From Gaiellasilicea sp046594445 (lineage in GTDB: Bacteria; Actinomycetota; Thermoleophilia; Gaiellales; Gaiellaceae), in contig JBKJSM010000048.1 in assembly GCA_046594445.1 (NCBI GenBank), positions 1 through 8,155 of the forward strand: a DNA stretch of 8,155 nt, in the 5' to 3' direction. Below the pieces are notes generated by a model. The model was not told where the DNA came from. It did no database searches and saw only the letters and a program-made list of their open reading frames with translations. Positions 1 to 5,805 of the stretch are shown in pieces. Numbering within the stretch: the stretch's first letter is position 1; every line of letters starts with the position of its first letter. Position numbers and translations under genes: made by a program.

Positions 1-285
1 GTGGGCGGGCGCGCGCAGCAACGGCGCTTCGCAGCGGAGTGCCTGCGTGTCGCCGGCCGCGCCTTCGTGACGACGCCCAACCGCTGGTTTCCGGTCGAGG
101 TGCACACGCGGCTCCCCCTCGTTCACTGGCTGCCGGACCCGCTGGCGCACCGCGCCTACGACCTCGCGCGCAAGCCGTGGGCGAAGGAGAACCACCTGCT
201 CGGCCCCAGGGCGCTGCGTGACCTCTTCCCGTCGCGGGCGCGGGTCGTCAACCTCGGGATGACGCTGGTGGCAATCGTTGACTGA
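1..285 (+). CDS. Class I SAM-dependent methyltransferase, C-terminal part (5' end outside window)
   Basis: The frame is open from the window edge to TGA at 283-285, giving 94 residues. These are only the C-terminal end of a protein; the GTG at base 1 is probably an internal codon. Near residues 21-45 the sequence reads FVTTPNRWFPVEVHTRLPL followed by VHWLPD. This resembles the strand and loop after motif IV in type-11 class I methyltransferases, where 'TPNR(W/Y)(F/Y)P(I/V)E.H' is common. The SAM-binding glycine motif would lie upstream and cannot be seen, so catalytic competence cannot be judged. The stop overlaps the start of the next gene, a polysaccharide polymerase/ligase-like membrane protein, by 8 nt. 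That suggests co-transcription and a role in glycan or surface-polymer modification. The substrate is unknown. Confidence 0.75.
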   Translation: MGGRAQQRRFAAECLRVAGRAFVTTPNRWFPVEVHTRLPLVHWLPDPLAHRAYDLARKPWAKENHLLGPRALRDLFPSRARVVNLGMTLVAIVD

Positions 286-1582
286 GCGGCTCCCCCGCTA
301 CGCGCTGTTCGCGTTCATCCTCGCGCTCCCGTTCCACAACCTGGCGATGGCGCTCCTCTGGGACGCGGGCGTCCGCGACCTCGCGCTCGACGCCGCCTCG
401 GCCTGGAAGGAGGCGCTGCTCGCGCTCGCGCTCGGCGCGGTCGTTTGGCGCCGGCGGGGGATCCCGTTCAAGTCGACCTCGACCGACTGGCTTGCGCTCC
501 TCTACACGGCGTTCGTGGTCGTCTACGCGGTGATCCCGCAGGACTGGCTCGGCGGGGACGCGTCCGCGCGAGGCGTCCTCTACGGCGTCCGGCACGACCT
601 GACTCCCGTCGCCGCCTACTTCCTCGGGCGCGGGCTCACGCTCAGCGCCAACGACCGCCGCCGCGCGGGATACGCAATCCTCGGCGCGGCTGCCCTGGTC
701 GCCGCCTGGGGGTTGATCGACATCTACGCGATCTCGCTGCAGACGTGGCGGGACTCCGGCGTGCCCGGTTGGTTCGGGGAGCAGCTCGGCCTCGAGTACA
801 GCCCCGGTCTCTCCGGCCTGCCCGAGAACTGGGTCTACAACGCGGGCGACGAGCGGCCGCTGCGCCGGCTCGTCTCCACCTTCCTCAGCCCGCTCGCGAC
901 GGCGTACATGCTCGTCGCCGCGATCCTGCTCGCCGCGACCTGGCAGCGCGCGCGCTGGCTCTCGGGGGTGACCGTCCTGCTCGCTGTCGGCCTGCTCTTC
1001 ACCCACTCCCGCACCGCGGTCGTCGCGCTCGCGGTCGGCCTCGTCGCCCTCGCCTACGCCCTCCGCAGCTGGTGGCCGGTCGCGGCCGCTGCCGTCTTCG
1101 TCGCCGCCGCCTTCTTCTTCCTCCGCGCCTATCCGGACATCGCTCCCGAAACGCGCTTCACGCCCGCGGAACTGAAGGTCCAGCGCGAGGGCGGCCAGGT
1201 CGAGCCGACGAGCGGCGACGTGTTCGATCCCGGGGAGTCGTCGTTTGACAGCCATCTCGACAACCTGCGCGACGGCGTCGAGACGGTCGTCACACACCCG
1301 CAGGGCTACGGGGTGGGCAACGCGGGCGTGACGGCGAAGCGGACCGGCGCCGAGATCAAGGCGGGCGAGTCGACTTACACGGAGCTGGGCGTCGAGCTCG
1401 GCTTACTGGGGATGCTGGCGTTCGTCGCCTGGAGCATCGCCCTGCTCCGCGTCACCCTTCGCCGCGCTCCCTGGCTCGGCGCCTCGCTCGCCGCCGTCCT
1501 CGCGCTCGGGATCCAGACCGACGTGATCGGCGTCCACTGGCTCGCCTTCGTGCTCTACGCGCTCGCCGGAGAGCGGTCCTGA
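278..1582 (+). CDS. O-antigen ligase / Wzy-polymerase family membrane protein
   Basis: This is a 434-residue polytopic inner-membrane protein with many hydrophobic segments, for example around residues 8-26, 43-56, 71-86, 130-152, 205-222, 229-241, 246-262, 266-283, 374-391 and 400-430. It has the layout of the O-antigen ligase (Wzy_C) family. R197 precedes STF in a membrane-proximal loop, and SRTA (244-247) starts a helix. A long external loop (about 284-370) holds H326 and HPQGYGVGNAG (340-350), followed by E369 and E373 before the last helices. In this family, arginines and a histidine in these loops bind lipid-linked glycan. The likely role is polymerising or transferring a surface glycan on the outer face of the membrane. 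The start is TTG at 278-280, inside the end of the methyltransferase gene. No good ribosome-binding site is visible, so coupling is likely. The exact substrate is unknown. Confidence 0.82.
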   Translation: MTERLPRYALFAFILALPFHNLAMALLWDAGVRDLALDAASAWKEALLALALGAVVWRRRGIPFKSTSTDWLALLYTAFVVVYAVIPQDWLGGDASARGVLYGVRHDLTPVAAYFLGRGLTLSANDRRRAGYAILGAAALVAAWGLIDIYAISLQTWRDSGVPGWFGEQLGLEYSPGLSGLPENWVYNAGDERPLRRLVSTFLSPLATAYMLVAAILLAATWQRARWLSGVTVLLAVGLLFTHSRTAVVALAVGLVALAYALRSWWPVAAAAVFVAAAFFFLRAYPDIAPETRFTPAELKVQREGGQVEPTSGDVFDPGESSFDSHLDNLRDGVETVVTHPQGYGVGNAGVTAKRTGAEIKAGESTYTELGVELGLLGMLAFVAWSIALLRVTLRRAPWLGASLAAVLALGIQTDVIGVHWLAFVLYALAGERS

Positions 1583-2239
1583 CTCGTCCGGCTTGATCAC
1601 CTGGGTGCTCGCGACCGCGGCGCGCCCCTTGCGGACGTGCCGCCGCGCGCCCGCGATCGTGCGCTGCAGCTCGCGCTCGTTCGCGGCGATCCGCTCGCCG
1701 AGCTCCTTCGCCGCTGCCTTCAGCTCGTCGGCGCGCCCGTCCTCCTCGTAGACCGAGACGCCGAGCTCCCGGATCTTCGCATCACGCTCGCGGCCGAGGT
1801 GGAACGTTTCTTTGCGGAGGCGCACGACGTCCCGCCCTGCCTTCGACCACGTCGAGATCGACGCGACCGCGACGTCGGCCTCGTCGCGGACGCGCTCGGC
1901 CGTGCTGACGCCGGCGCGCGCGAACGGGGCCTCCGGCCAGCGACGCGCGCCGGCGAGGAAGCTCGGGAGCAGGCAGAGCGCGAGCACGATCGCGATCACG
2001 CCGATTGCGAGGCTGCTCCCGGTCACCAGCAGCACGATCCCGAGCACGAACAGCGCCGCGGCAACGCCGAGGACGAGGACGGGCGGCTCGAGCCCGAACC
2101 AGCGTGCCTCGGCGTGCTGCATGTCGATCGGGAACGCGCGAACGGTGTCGTCGGCCGCCTGGTCGGTACGCCGGCCGCACGCAGGACAGAACGTCGCGTT
2201 CCGGGGCAGGTCGGCGCCGCAGTGAGGGCAGGTGTTCAC
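1403..2239 (-). CDS. Zinc-ribbon, two-TM, coiled-coil protein with antisense-overlapping C-terminal tail
   Basis: The protein opens with a zinc-ribbon pair, CPHC (C4, C7) and CPAC (C18, C21), the double-CxxC arrangement of 'zinc ribbon domain-containing' proteins. Two adjacent hydrophobic segments follow at about residues 54-72 and 76-97. A charged, alanine- and glutamate-rich region (about 110-208) looks helical and is probably a coiled coil. The start is GTG at 2239-2237, with a purine-rich GGGGAG 11 nt upstream. Residues 220-278 are encoded entirely opposite the 3' end of the O-antigen ligase gene. They are hydrophilic and low in complexity (E, D, G, A, R), unlike the rest. Ser220 (TCA) lies exactly opposite the ligase TGA, so a single base would make it a stop and give a 219-residue protein. 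The function is unknown; membrane-linked structural or stress roles are only guesses. The N-terminal 219 residues are well supported, the tail is not. Confidence 0.75.
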   Translation of the reverse strand: MNTCPHCGADLPRNATFCPACGRRTDQAADDTVRAFPIDMQHAEARWFGLEPPVLVLGVAAALFVLGIVLLVTGSSLAIGVIAIVLALCLLPSFLAGARRWPEAPFARAGVSTAERVRDEADVAVASISTWSKAGRDVVRLRKETFHLGRERDAKIRELGVSVYEEDGRADELKAAAKELGERIAANERELQRTIAGARRHVRKGRAAVASTQVIKPDESGPLSGERVEHEGEPVDADHVGLDPEREDGGERGAEPGSAAKGDAEQGDAPGDERQHPQ

Positions 2240-2301
2240 GCCTGCGTTGTCTCCCCGTGACGCCGATTGCTACTCCTGCCCGCCCGGCCACGGGTGGCTC
2301 C

Positions 2302-3267
2302 TCAGCTCACGGCCCGCTCGAGCCGCGGCCGGGCGACGACGGCGGTGGCGACGGCGGCGAACGCCTGTTGAGCCGGCGTCAGCAGCCGATCCTTGCGCCA
2401 GGCCAGGACGATCGTCCGCGTGGGAACGAGCCCCGGTAGCGGTGTCAGCTCGAGGCCCTCGTTGCCGCCGAGCTCTGTCCACAGCTCCGGCAGCAACGCG
2501 ATGCCCAGGCCCGCGCGCACCATCTCCTTGACCGCGGCGTTGTCGTCGGAGCGGAAGACGATGTTCGGCGTTCCTATGTGGGCCTCGAGATACGCAGCGA
2601 GCGCGGCGGCGCTGCGACAGGTGCGATGGAGGATCAGCGGGTAGTCGGCGAGGTCGGCGACCGACGCCAGCCGGCTCGGCACGCCGTCCCCAGCCTTCGA
2701 GACCAGCAGGAACTGGTCTTCCAGGAGCTCGTGGTAGGCGAACGTCTCCGGGTCGAGCGGAAGCAAGACGAAGGCGAAGTCGAGAGCGCCGCGCTTGAGC
2801 TCCTCTAGCAGCGGCGCGTCGTCGTTGCTCTCGATCGCCTCGACCTTTACCGCCGGGCGCTCGTCGCGGTAGCGCTTCAGCACGTGCGGCAGGATCCGAG
2901 CCAGGGCGCTCTGGAAGGCGCCGACGCGGATCGTGCCGGCTTCGCCGCGTTCGAGGTCGCGTAGATCCTGGCGGGCGACCGCGAGCCGCGCCGTCAGCGC
3001 GTCGACGTGGGCGACGAGGACGGTGCCGGCCTCCGTCAGTGCCGCCTCCGGCCGGCCGGAGGAGCGATCGAACAGCCGCTGCCCGACGATCTTCTCGAGC
3101 GCGCGAATCTGCTGGCTGACCGCCGGCTGCGTGTAGCCGAGCGCCTCGGCGGCGCGGGCGAACGAGCGCGTCTTCGCCACCGCCGAGAAGGCGGCCAGGT
3201 GGCGGAGGTCGAGGCCGGGCCAAAGATCACTGAGCATTATCGGAAGCGGACGAAGTGCGCTTGCCAT
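2302..3267 (-). CDS. LysR-family transcriptional regulator
   Basis: This is a typical full-length LysR-type regulator of 321 residues from the first ATG, or 311 from the second (Met11, at 3237). The N-terminal winged helix-turn-helix spans about residues 19-78 and shows the family signature: FARAAEALGYTQPAVSQQI followed by LE..VG..LFDR. The effector-binding domain (about 109-312) contains GTIRVGAFQS, a DFAFV segment and the GLGIALLPE segment near the C-terminus, as in periplasmic-binding-protein folds. A TAAGAT -10-like hexamer at 3275-3270 would start transcription downstream of the first ATG, which favours Met11 as the true start. Neither start has a clear Shine-Dalgarno sequence. The gene is divergent from the cupin-RraA-LysE genes across about 100 nt, the usual arrangement for a LysR regulator and its target operon plus autoregulation. 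The co-inducer is unknown. Confidence 0.92.
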   Translation of the reverse strand: MASALRPLPIMLSDLWPGLDLRHLAAFSAVAKTRSFARAAEALGYTQPAVSQQIRALEKIVGQRLFDRSSGRPEAALTEAGTVLVAHVDALTARLAVARQDLRDLERGEAGTIRVGAFQSALARILPHVLKRYRDERPAVKVEAIESNDDAPLLEELKRGALDFAFVLLPLDPETFAYHELLEDQFLLVSKAGDGVPSRLASVADLADYPLILHRTCRSAAALAAYLEAHIGTPNIVFRSDDNAAVKEMVRAGLGIALLPELWTELGGNEGLELTPLPGLVPTRTIVLAWRKDRLLTPAQQAFAAVATAVVARPRLERAVS

Positions 3268-3269
3268 GA

Positions 3270-3275
3270 ATCTTA
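3270..3275 (-). promoter_or_regulatory. Candidate -10 element for the LysR gene
   Basis: On the minus strand the hexamer reads TAAGAT, matching the TANNNT -10 consensus common in actinobacteria. It lies in the gap between the divergent LysR and cupin genes. Transcription would start near 3263, inside the first possible ATG codon, leaving a leader of about 26 nt to the second ATG at 3237. I see no convincing -35 element. No T-N11-A LysR operator stood out clearly, although the spacer is the expected place for one. Confidence 0.3.
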
Positions 3276-3355
3276 CGCAGCGCCACTATCTGGGCGTGGA
3301 GAGAAACGGCGAGTGGAATGCGCGCGCCCGGCCAATGTCTGCGGGTGGCTGAGAT

Positions 3356-3359
3356 GAGG
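3356..3359 (+). promoter_or_regulatory. Ribosome-binding site for the cupin gene
   Basis: GAGG lies 8 nt before the GTG start at 3368. It selects that start, because the nearby ATG at 3354 runs into a stop within a few codons. Confidence 0.6.
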
Positions 3360-3367
3360 CACGACGC

Positions 3368-3742
3368 GTGAGCCAAGGAGTCGACAAGATCACGCTGACC
3401 GCGGCGCTCGAGGACGTCACCGAGCACTGGCGGCCGAGGATCGTCGGCGAGATCAACGGGTCGAAGATCCAGCTGGCGAAGTTCAAGGGAGACTTCGTCT
3501 GGCACAGCCACGAAGACTCCGACGACCTGTTCCTGGTCTTGCACGGCCGGCTCGCCATCGACCTGCCGGACAAGACGGTCGAGCTTCAGCCGGGCGAGCT
3601 CGTGATCGTCCCGCGTGGACTCGAGCACCGGCCGCGTGCCGACGAGGAGGTGCACGTCCTCAACATCGAACTGAAGGGCACGGTCAACACCGGCGACGCC
3701 GGCGACGCCGGCGAGCTCACGGCGCCGGAGCAGTACCTGTGA
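3368..3742 (+). CDS. Small single-domain cupin protein
   Basis: A 124-residue single-domain cupin. Motif 1 is seen as WHSHEDSDDLFLVLHG (45-60), giving metal ligands His46 and His48. The usual glutamate (about position 52/53) is replaced by Asp52/Asp53. Motif 2 is PGELVIVPRGLEH (75-87), giving His87. The protein ends with a KGTVNTG-type segment, as in a widespread family of stand-alone small cupins (Cupin_2 type) annotated only as cupin or mannose-6-phosphate isomerase-like. The metal site is almost complete, so an enzymatic or metabolite-binding role in the cytoplasm is plausible, but the substrate is unknown. The start is GTG with GAGG 8 nt upstream. It is the first gene downstream of the divergent LysR gene and is therefore a likely direct target. 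Its stop overlaps the GTG of a 55-codon ORF by 4 nt. Confidence 0.88.
   Translation: MSQGVDKITLTAALEDVTEHWRPRIVGEINGSKIQLAKFKGDFVWHSHEDSDDLFLVLHGRLAIDLPDKTVELQPGELVIVPRGLEHRPRADEEVHVLNIELKGTVNTGDAGDAGELTAPEQYL
3691..3714 (+). repeat. Short tandem 9-mer repeat in the cupin C-terminus
   Basis: CGGCGACGC occurs twice in tandem and is followed by a partial third copy (CGGCGA). It encodes GDAGDAG after the conserved NTG of the cupin. It lies outside the cupin core, so length change by slippage would be tolerated. This is a minor feature. Confidence 0.7.
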
Positions 3743-3906
3743 GGGCGTCCGCGCCCGAACCCGATCGCGTCAGCGTTCGCTGTTGTTTTTTCCGCGCCGG
3801 CGACAAGACGATCGTCGAGATCCGCCTCGCCGAAGCCTCCGCTGACACCGACCTCTACGACTCCGTCCACGAGCACGCTGCCCGGGCACCGGCGGCAGGA
3901 TCGTGA
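3739..3906 (+). CDS. Possible 55-aa small protein linking cupin and RraA genes
   Basis: An open frame of 55 codons runs from GTG at 3739 to TGA at 3904-3906 and fills the whole gap between the cupin and RraA genes. Its start overlaps the cupin stop as GTGA, and its stop overlaps the RraA start as GTGA. This is the layout of translationally coupled genes. The predicted protein has a basic N-terminus with a CCFF stretch (15-18), then a coding-like, charged segment AGDKTIVEIRLAEASADTDL (20-39) and an HEH motif, ending in an Ala/Pro-rich tail. About 12 of 54 sense codons after the start end in A or T, a third of the first 18 but fewer later on, so the second half looks more coding-like. I recognise no family. 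A competing reading is a non-coding gap with a weak terminator (3771-3791), or a decayed gene remnant. Confidence 0.45.
   Translation: MRASAPEPDRVSVRCCFFRAGDKTIVEIRLAEASADTDLYDSVHEHAARAPAAGS
3771..3791 (+). terminator. Weak candidate intrinsic terminator between cupin and RraA
   Basis: CAGC-GTTC-GCTG (3771-3782) can form a short 4-bp hairpin, or 5 bp with a 2-nt loop. It is followed at once by TTG and six T residues (3786-3791), the only such T-run noticed in this GC-rich window. A second small hairpin, GGGCG-TCCG-CGCCC, lies at 3743-3756 just after the cupin stop. The stems are short, so at most partial termination or attenuation is expected. This conflicts with, or could coexist with, the 55-codon ORF. 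Confidence 0.25.
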
Positions 3907-4622
3907 CGCGCCCACCGGCAGGCGCCTCGTCCGCTGCGGCGTTCAGCGAACTGTCGACGCCGCTGGTCGCCGACGCCTGCCTGCGCCTGGGCGTGCCGCT
4001 GCGCGCGGCCCCGGCCGGCATCGTCGCCGCTGTCCCCGGCCGCAAGGTCGCCGGCCGGGCGCTGCCGGCACGTCACTACGGCAGCGTCGACGTCTTCCTC
4101 GAGGCGTACGCGCAAGCCGTTGCCGGTGATGTCCTCGTCATCGACAACGGCGCGCGTGCGGACGAAGCTTGTATCGGCGATCTGACCGTGCTCGAAGCGG
4201 AGGCGGCCGGATTGGCGGCGCTTGTCGTCTGGGGCCTTCACCGCGACACACCGGAGCTGATCGAGATCGGCTTTCCGGTGTTCAGCTACGGCGCTTATGC
4301 GCCGGGCCCGGCGCGCGTCGGCGAGCGCGAACTGGACGCGCTCGTCAGCGCACGCTTTGGCGTCCACCTCGTCACCGCGAACGACGTCGTCTTCGCCGAC
4401 GACGATGGCGTGCTCTTCGTCCGCGCCGACCGCGTCGACGACGTCCTCGCTAGTGCGCGCCAGATCCACGAGGTCGAGCGGGAGCAGGCGAGACAGTTGC
4501 GCGGCGGCGTCACGCTGCGGCAGCAGACTCAGTTCGACGACTACCTGACGCGGCGCGCGAGCGACCCCTCGTACACCTTTCGCCTGCATCTGCGGCGAAT
4601 CGGTGGCGCGATCGAGGAGTAG
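3903..4622 (+). CDS. RraA-family protein (HMG aldolase / RraA fold)
   Basis: A 239-residue protein with the RraA/'dimethylmenaquinone methyltransferase-like' fold, found in regulator of RNase E activity A and in class II 4-hydroxy-4-methyl-2-oxoglutarate aldolases. The core is GDVLVIDNGAR (75-85), an ACIGDLTVLEAEAAG segment (89-103) and GLHRD (111-115). R114-D115 match the Arg-Asp pair that binds substrate and divalent metal in HMG aldolases. The late motif usually written PGD(V/L)V..D.DGV appears as ANDVVFADDDGV (159-170), so its Pro-Gly is missing. A C-terminal helical extension follows residue 185. An aldolase or decarboxylase-type lyase on a carboxylated keto acid is more likely here than RNase E inhibition, judging by the operon context. 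The substrate is inferred only. The start is GTG, overlapping the preceding ORF's stop as GTGA; the nearby AGGA is only 2 nt away, so coupled initiation is likely. Confidence 0.87.
   Translation: MTRPPAGASSAAAFSELSTPLVADACLRLGVPLRAAPAGIVAAVPGRKVAGRALPARHYGSVDVFLEAYAQAVAGDVLVIDNGARADEACIGDLTVLEAEAAGLAALVVWGLHRDTPELIEIGFPVFSYGAYAPGPARVGERELDALVSARFGVHLVTANDVVFADDDGVLFVRADRVDDVLASARQIHEVEREQARQLRGGVTLRQQTQFDDYLTRRASDPSYTFRLHLRRIGGAIEE
4614..4619 (+). promoter_or_regulatory. Ribosome-binding site for the LysE-type exporter
   Basis: GAGGAG lies within the last codons of the RraA-family gene, 6 nt before the ATG at 4626. It is a strong Shine-Dalgarno match and fixes the start. Confidence 0.75.
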
Positions 4623-4625
4623 GCG

Positions 4626-5228
4626 ATGCGCGAGACGCTCGCCGCCGCTCTCCCGCTGATGCTGGCCTCGGTCGCGGTCATGGGCAGCCCCGGCCCGGCG
4701 ACCTTGAGTGTGGCCATTATCGGCTCGACGTTCGGGCTTCGCCGCGCGCTCACCTATCTGCTCGGGATCATCGTTGGCACGACCGCAGTCCTGCTTGCCG
4801 TTGCAGCCGGCATTACGGCGACATTGCTGGCCGTCCCGGCGTTGCGGCTTGCGCTCATCGCCTTCTCGGCCGGTTACATCCTCTGGCTGGCGTACCGGAT
4901 TGCGACGGCGCCGCCGCTTGCCGGCAGGCACGCGCCCGGCCGCCCACCGCCGTTTTTCGCCGCGACAGTTTTCGCCATCGCCAACCCGAAAGCGTGGGTG
5001 GCGACCGCCGCCGTCTTCGCCAGCGGGTGCCTCGCGGAGACGGCCTCGGCCGACGCCGTGGCCAAGACCGGCGTCCTAGCGCTGATGATCGTCCTGATCA
5101 TGGTTGGCTGGCTGCTGGTCGGCGCGTCGCTCGCTCCGGTCTTGCGTAGTGCTCGCCACGCGCGCGCCGTCAACGGGCTGCTCGCGGCAGCGCTGGTCGT
5201 GTCAACCGTGGCCTCAGTCGTTCGCTGA
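4626..5228 (+). CDS. LysE/RhtB-family translocator (amino acid or metabolite exporter)
   Basis: A 200-residue protein with about six hydrophobic segments (roughly 5-20, 37-58, 64-84, 110-135, 145-167, 178-198), the size and topology usual for LysE/RhtB exporters. The family signature is visible: GSPGPATLSVAIIGSTFGLRR (20-40), then GIIVG (47-51), and NPKAW near residue 120. These proteins export amino acids or related small metabolites by proton-coupled antiport across the inner membrane. The ATG is set by GAGGAG 6 nt upstream, and only 3 nt separate it from the RraA-family stop. It is the last gene of the cupin-RraA-LysE unit. Pairing of a LysE exporter with a LysR regulator recalls LysG-LysE in Corynebacterium, but here two or three other genes intervene. 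The transported substrate cannot be predicted. Confidence 0.9.
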   Translation: MRETLAAALPLMLASVAVMGSPGPATLSVAIIGSTFGLRRALTYLLGIIVGTTAVLLAVAAGITATLLAVPALRLALIAFSAGYILWLAYRIATAPPLAGRHAPGRPPPFFAATVFAIANPKAWVATAAVFASGCLAETASADAVAKTGVLALMIVLIMVGWLLVGASLAPVLRSARHARAVNGLLAAALVVSTVASVVR

Positions 5229-5235
5229 CTTGGCG

Positions 5236-5270
5236 GCGGTCGGCTCCGGCCGCGAGGAGCTCGTCTCCTT
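5236..5270 (+). terminator. Possible paired hairpins after the LysE gene
   Basis: GCGGTCG-GCTC-CGGCCGC (5236-5253) can form a 7-bp stem with one G-U pair. A second stem, AGGAG-CTCGT-CTCCT (5255-5269), follows directly. Both lie just after the exporter stop and before the VOC gene. There is no T-tract, so this is only a weak candidate for the operon end. Confidence 0.25.
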
Positions 5271-5298
5271 GACGACTCTGTGAGGCTAGGGTTTGAAG

Positions 5299-5805
5299 AT
5301 GGCGTCGCAGTCGATCGATCCGCGCGTCGACATCGGCCACGTGCACCTGAAGGTGGCGGAGATCGAGCGGGCGCTCGACTTCTACGTCGGCGTGCTCGGG
5401 TTCGAGCTGCAGCAGCGGATGGGCGACCAGGCCGCGTTCGTCTCGGCCGGTGGCTATCACCACCACATCGGCCTGAACACCTGGCAGAGCCGTGGCGGCA
5501 CGCCGCCGCCGCCCGGTCACACGGGTCTCTTTCACGTCGCGATTCGCTATCCCGATCGCGCGACGCTCGCCGACGCGCTGCGCCGCCTCGTCGAGGCCAA
5601 GCATCCGCTCAGCGGCGCCTCCGACCACGGTGTCAGCGAGGCGGTCTATCTCGCCGACCCTGACGGGAACGGGATCGAGCTCTACTACGACCGGCCGCAG
5701 GAGAAGTGGCCGCGCGACGAGGCGACCGGCGGCGTGGCGATGTTCAGCGTCGAGCTCGATCTGACTGAGCTGCTGGCGGCTGCCCCGGAGCGCCCCGATG
5801 CCTAG
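5299..5805 (+). CDS. VOC-superfamily metalloprotein (glyoxalase/extradiol dioxygenase fold)
   Basis: A 168-residue single-module vicinal-oxygen-chelate protein. It opens with the first beta-alpha-beta unit, IGHVHLKV and then ALDFYVGVLGFEL. It continues with a GGYHHHIGLNTW segment (51-62), FHVAIRYPDRATLADAL (78-94), and ends with DHGVSEAVYLADPDGNGIEL and YYDRP. Expected metal ligands are present: His14 (HVxLxV), His79 (FHVAI) and Glu127 (GIELY). The sequence resembles CatE-type catechol 2,3-dioxygenase-like proteins, but with one domain instead of two. A metal-dependent ring-cleavage, isomerase or lyase activity is plausible and the substrate unknown. I chose ATG 5299 with AGGG 7 nt upstream; a TTG at 5293 would add two residues but has a poorly placed ribosome-binding site. 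The gene overlaps the next gene by 8 nt. Confidence 0.87.
   Translation: MASQSIDPRVDIGHVHLKVAEIERALDFYVGVLGFELQQRMGDQAAFVSAGGYHHHIGLNTWQSRGGTPPPPGHTGLFHVAIRYPDRATLADALRRLVEAKHPLSGASDHGVSEAVYLADPDGNGIELYYDRPQEKWPRDEATGGVAMFSVELDLTELLAAAPERPDA

Noticed and set aside
248..1297. 349-codon minus-strand open frame across the ligase gene
   Set aside because: It shares triplet register with the ligase gene, and its product is Arg/Glu/Asp/Gly-rich without a domain. This is a typical antisense shadow of a GC-rich gene.
2240..2301. Possible terminator between the LysR and zinc-ribbon genes (GCCA-CCCG-TGGC, read on the minus strand)
   Set aside because: Only a 4-bp stem with no T-tract; not distinguishable from chance in GC-rich DNA.
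2270..3223. 317-codon alternative minus-strand frame across the LysR gene
   Set aside because: Arg/Pro-rich translation without a domain; the LysR frame shows the full helix-turn-helix and effector domain.
3855..4931. 358-codon minus-strand open frame across the RraA-family and LysE genes
   Set aside because: Same triplet register as both sense genes, low-complexity charged translation, and it spans two well-supported genes.
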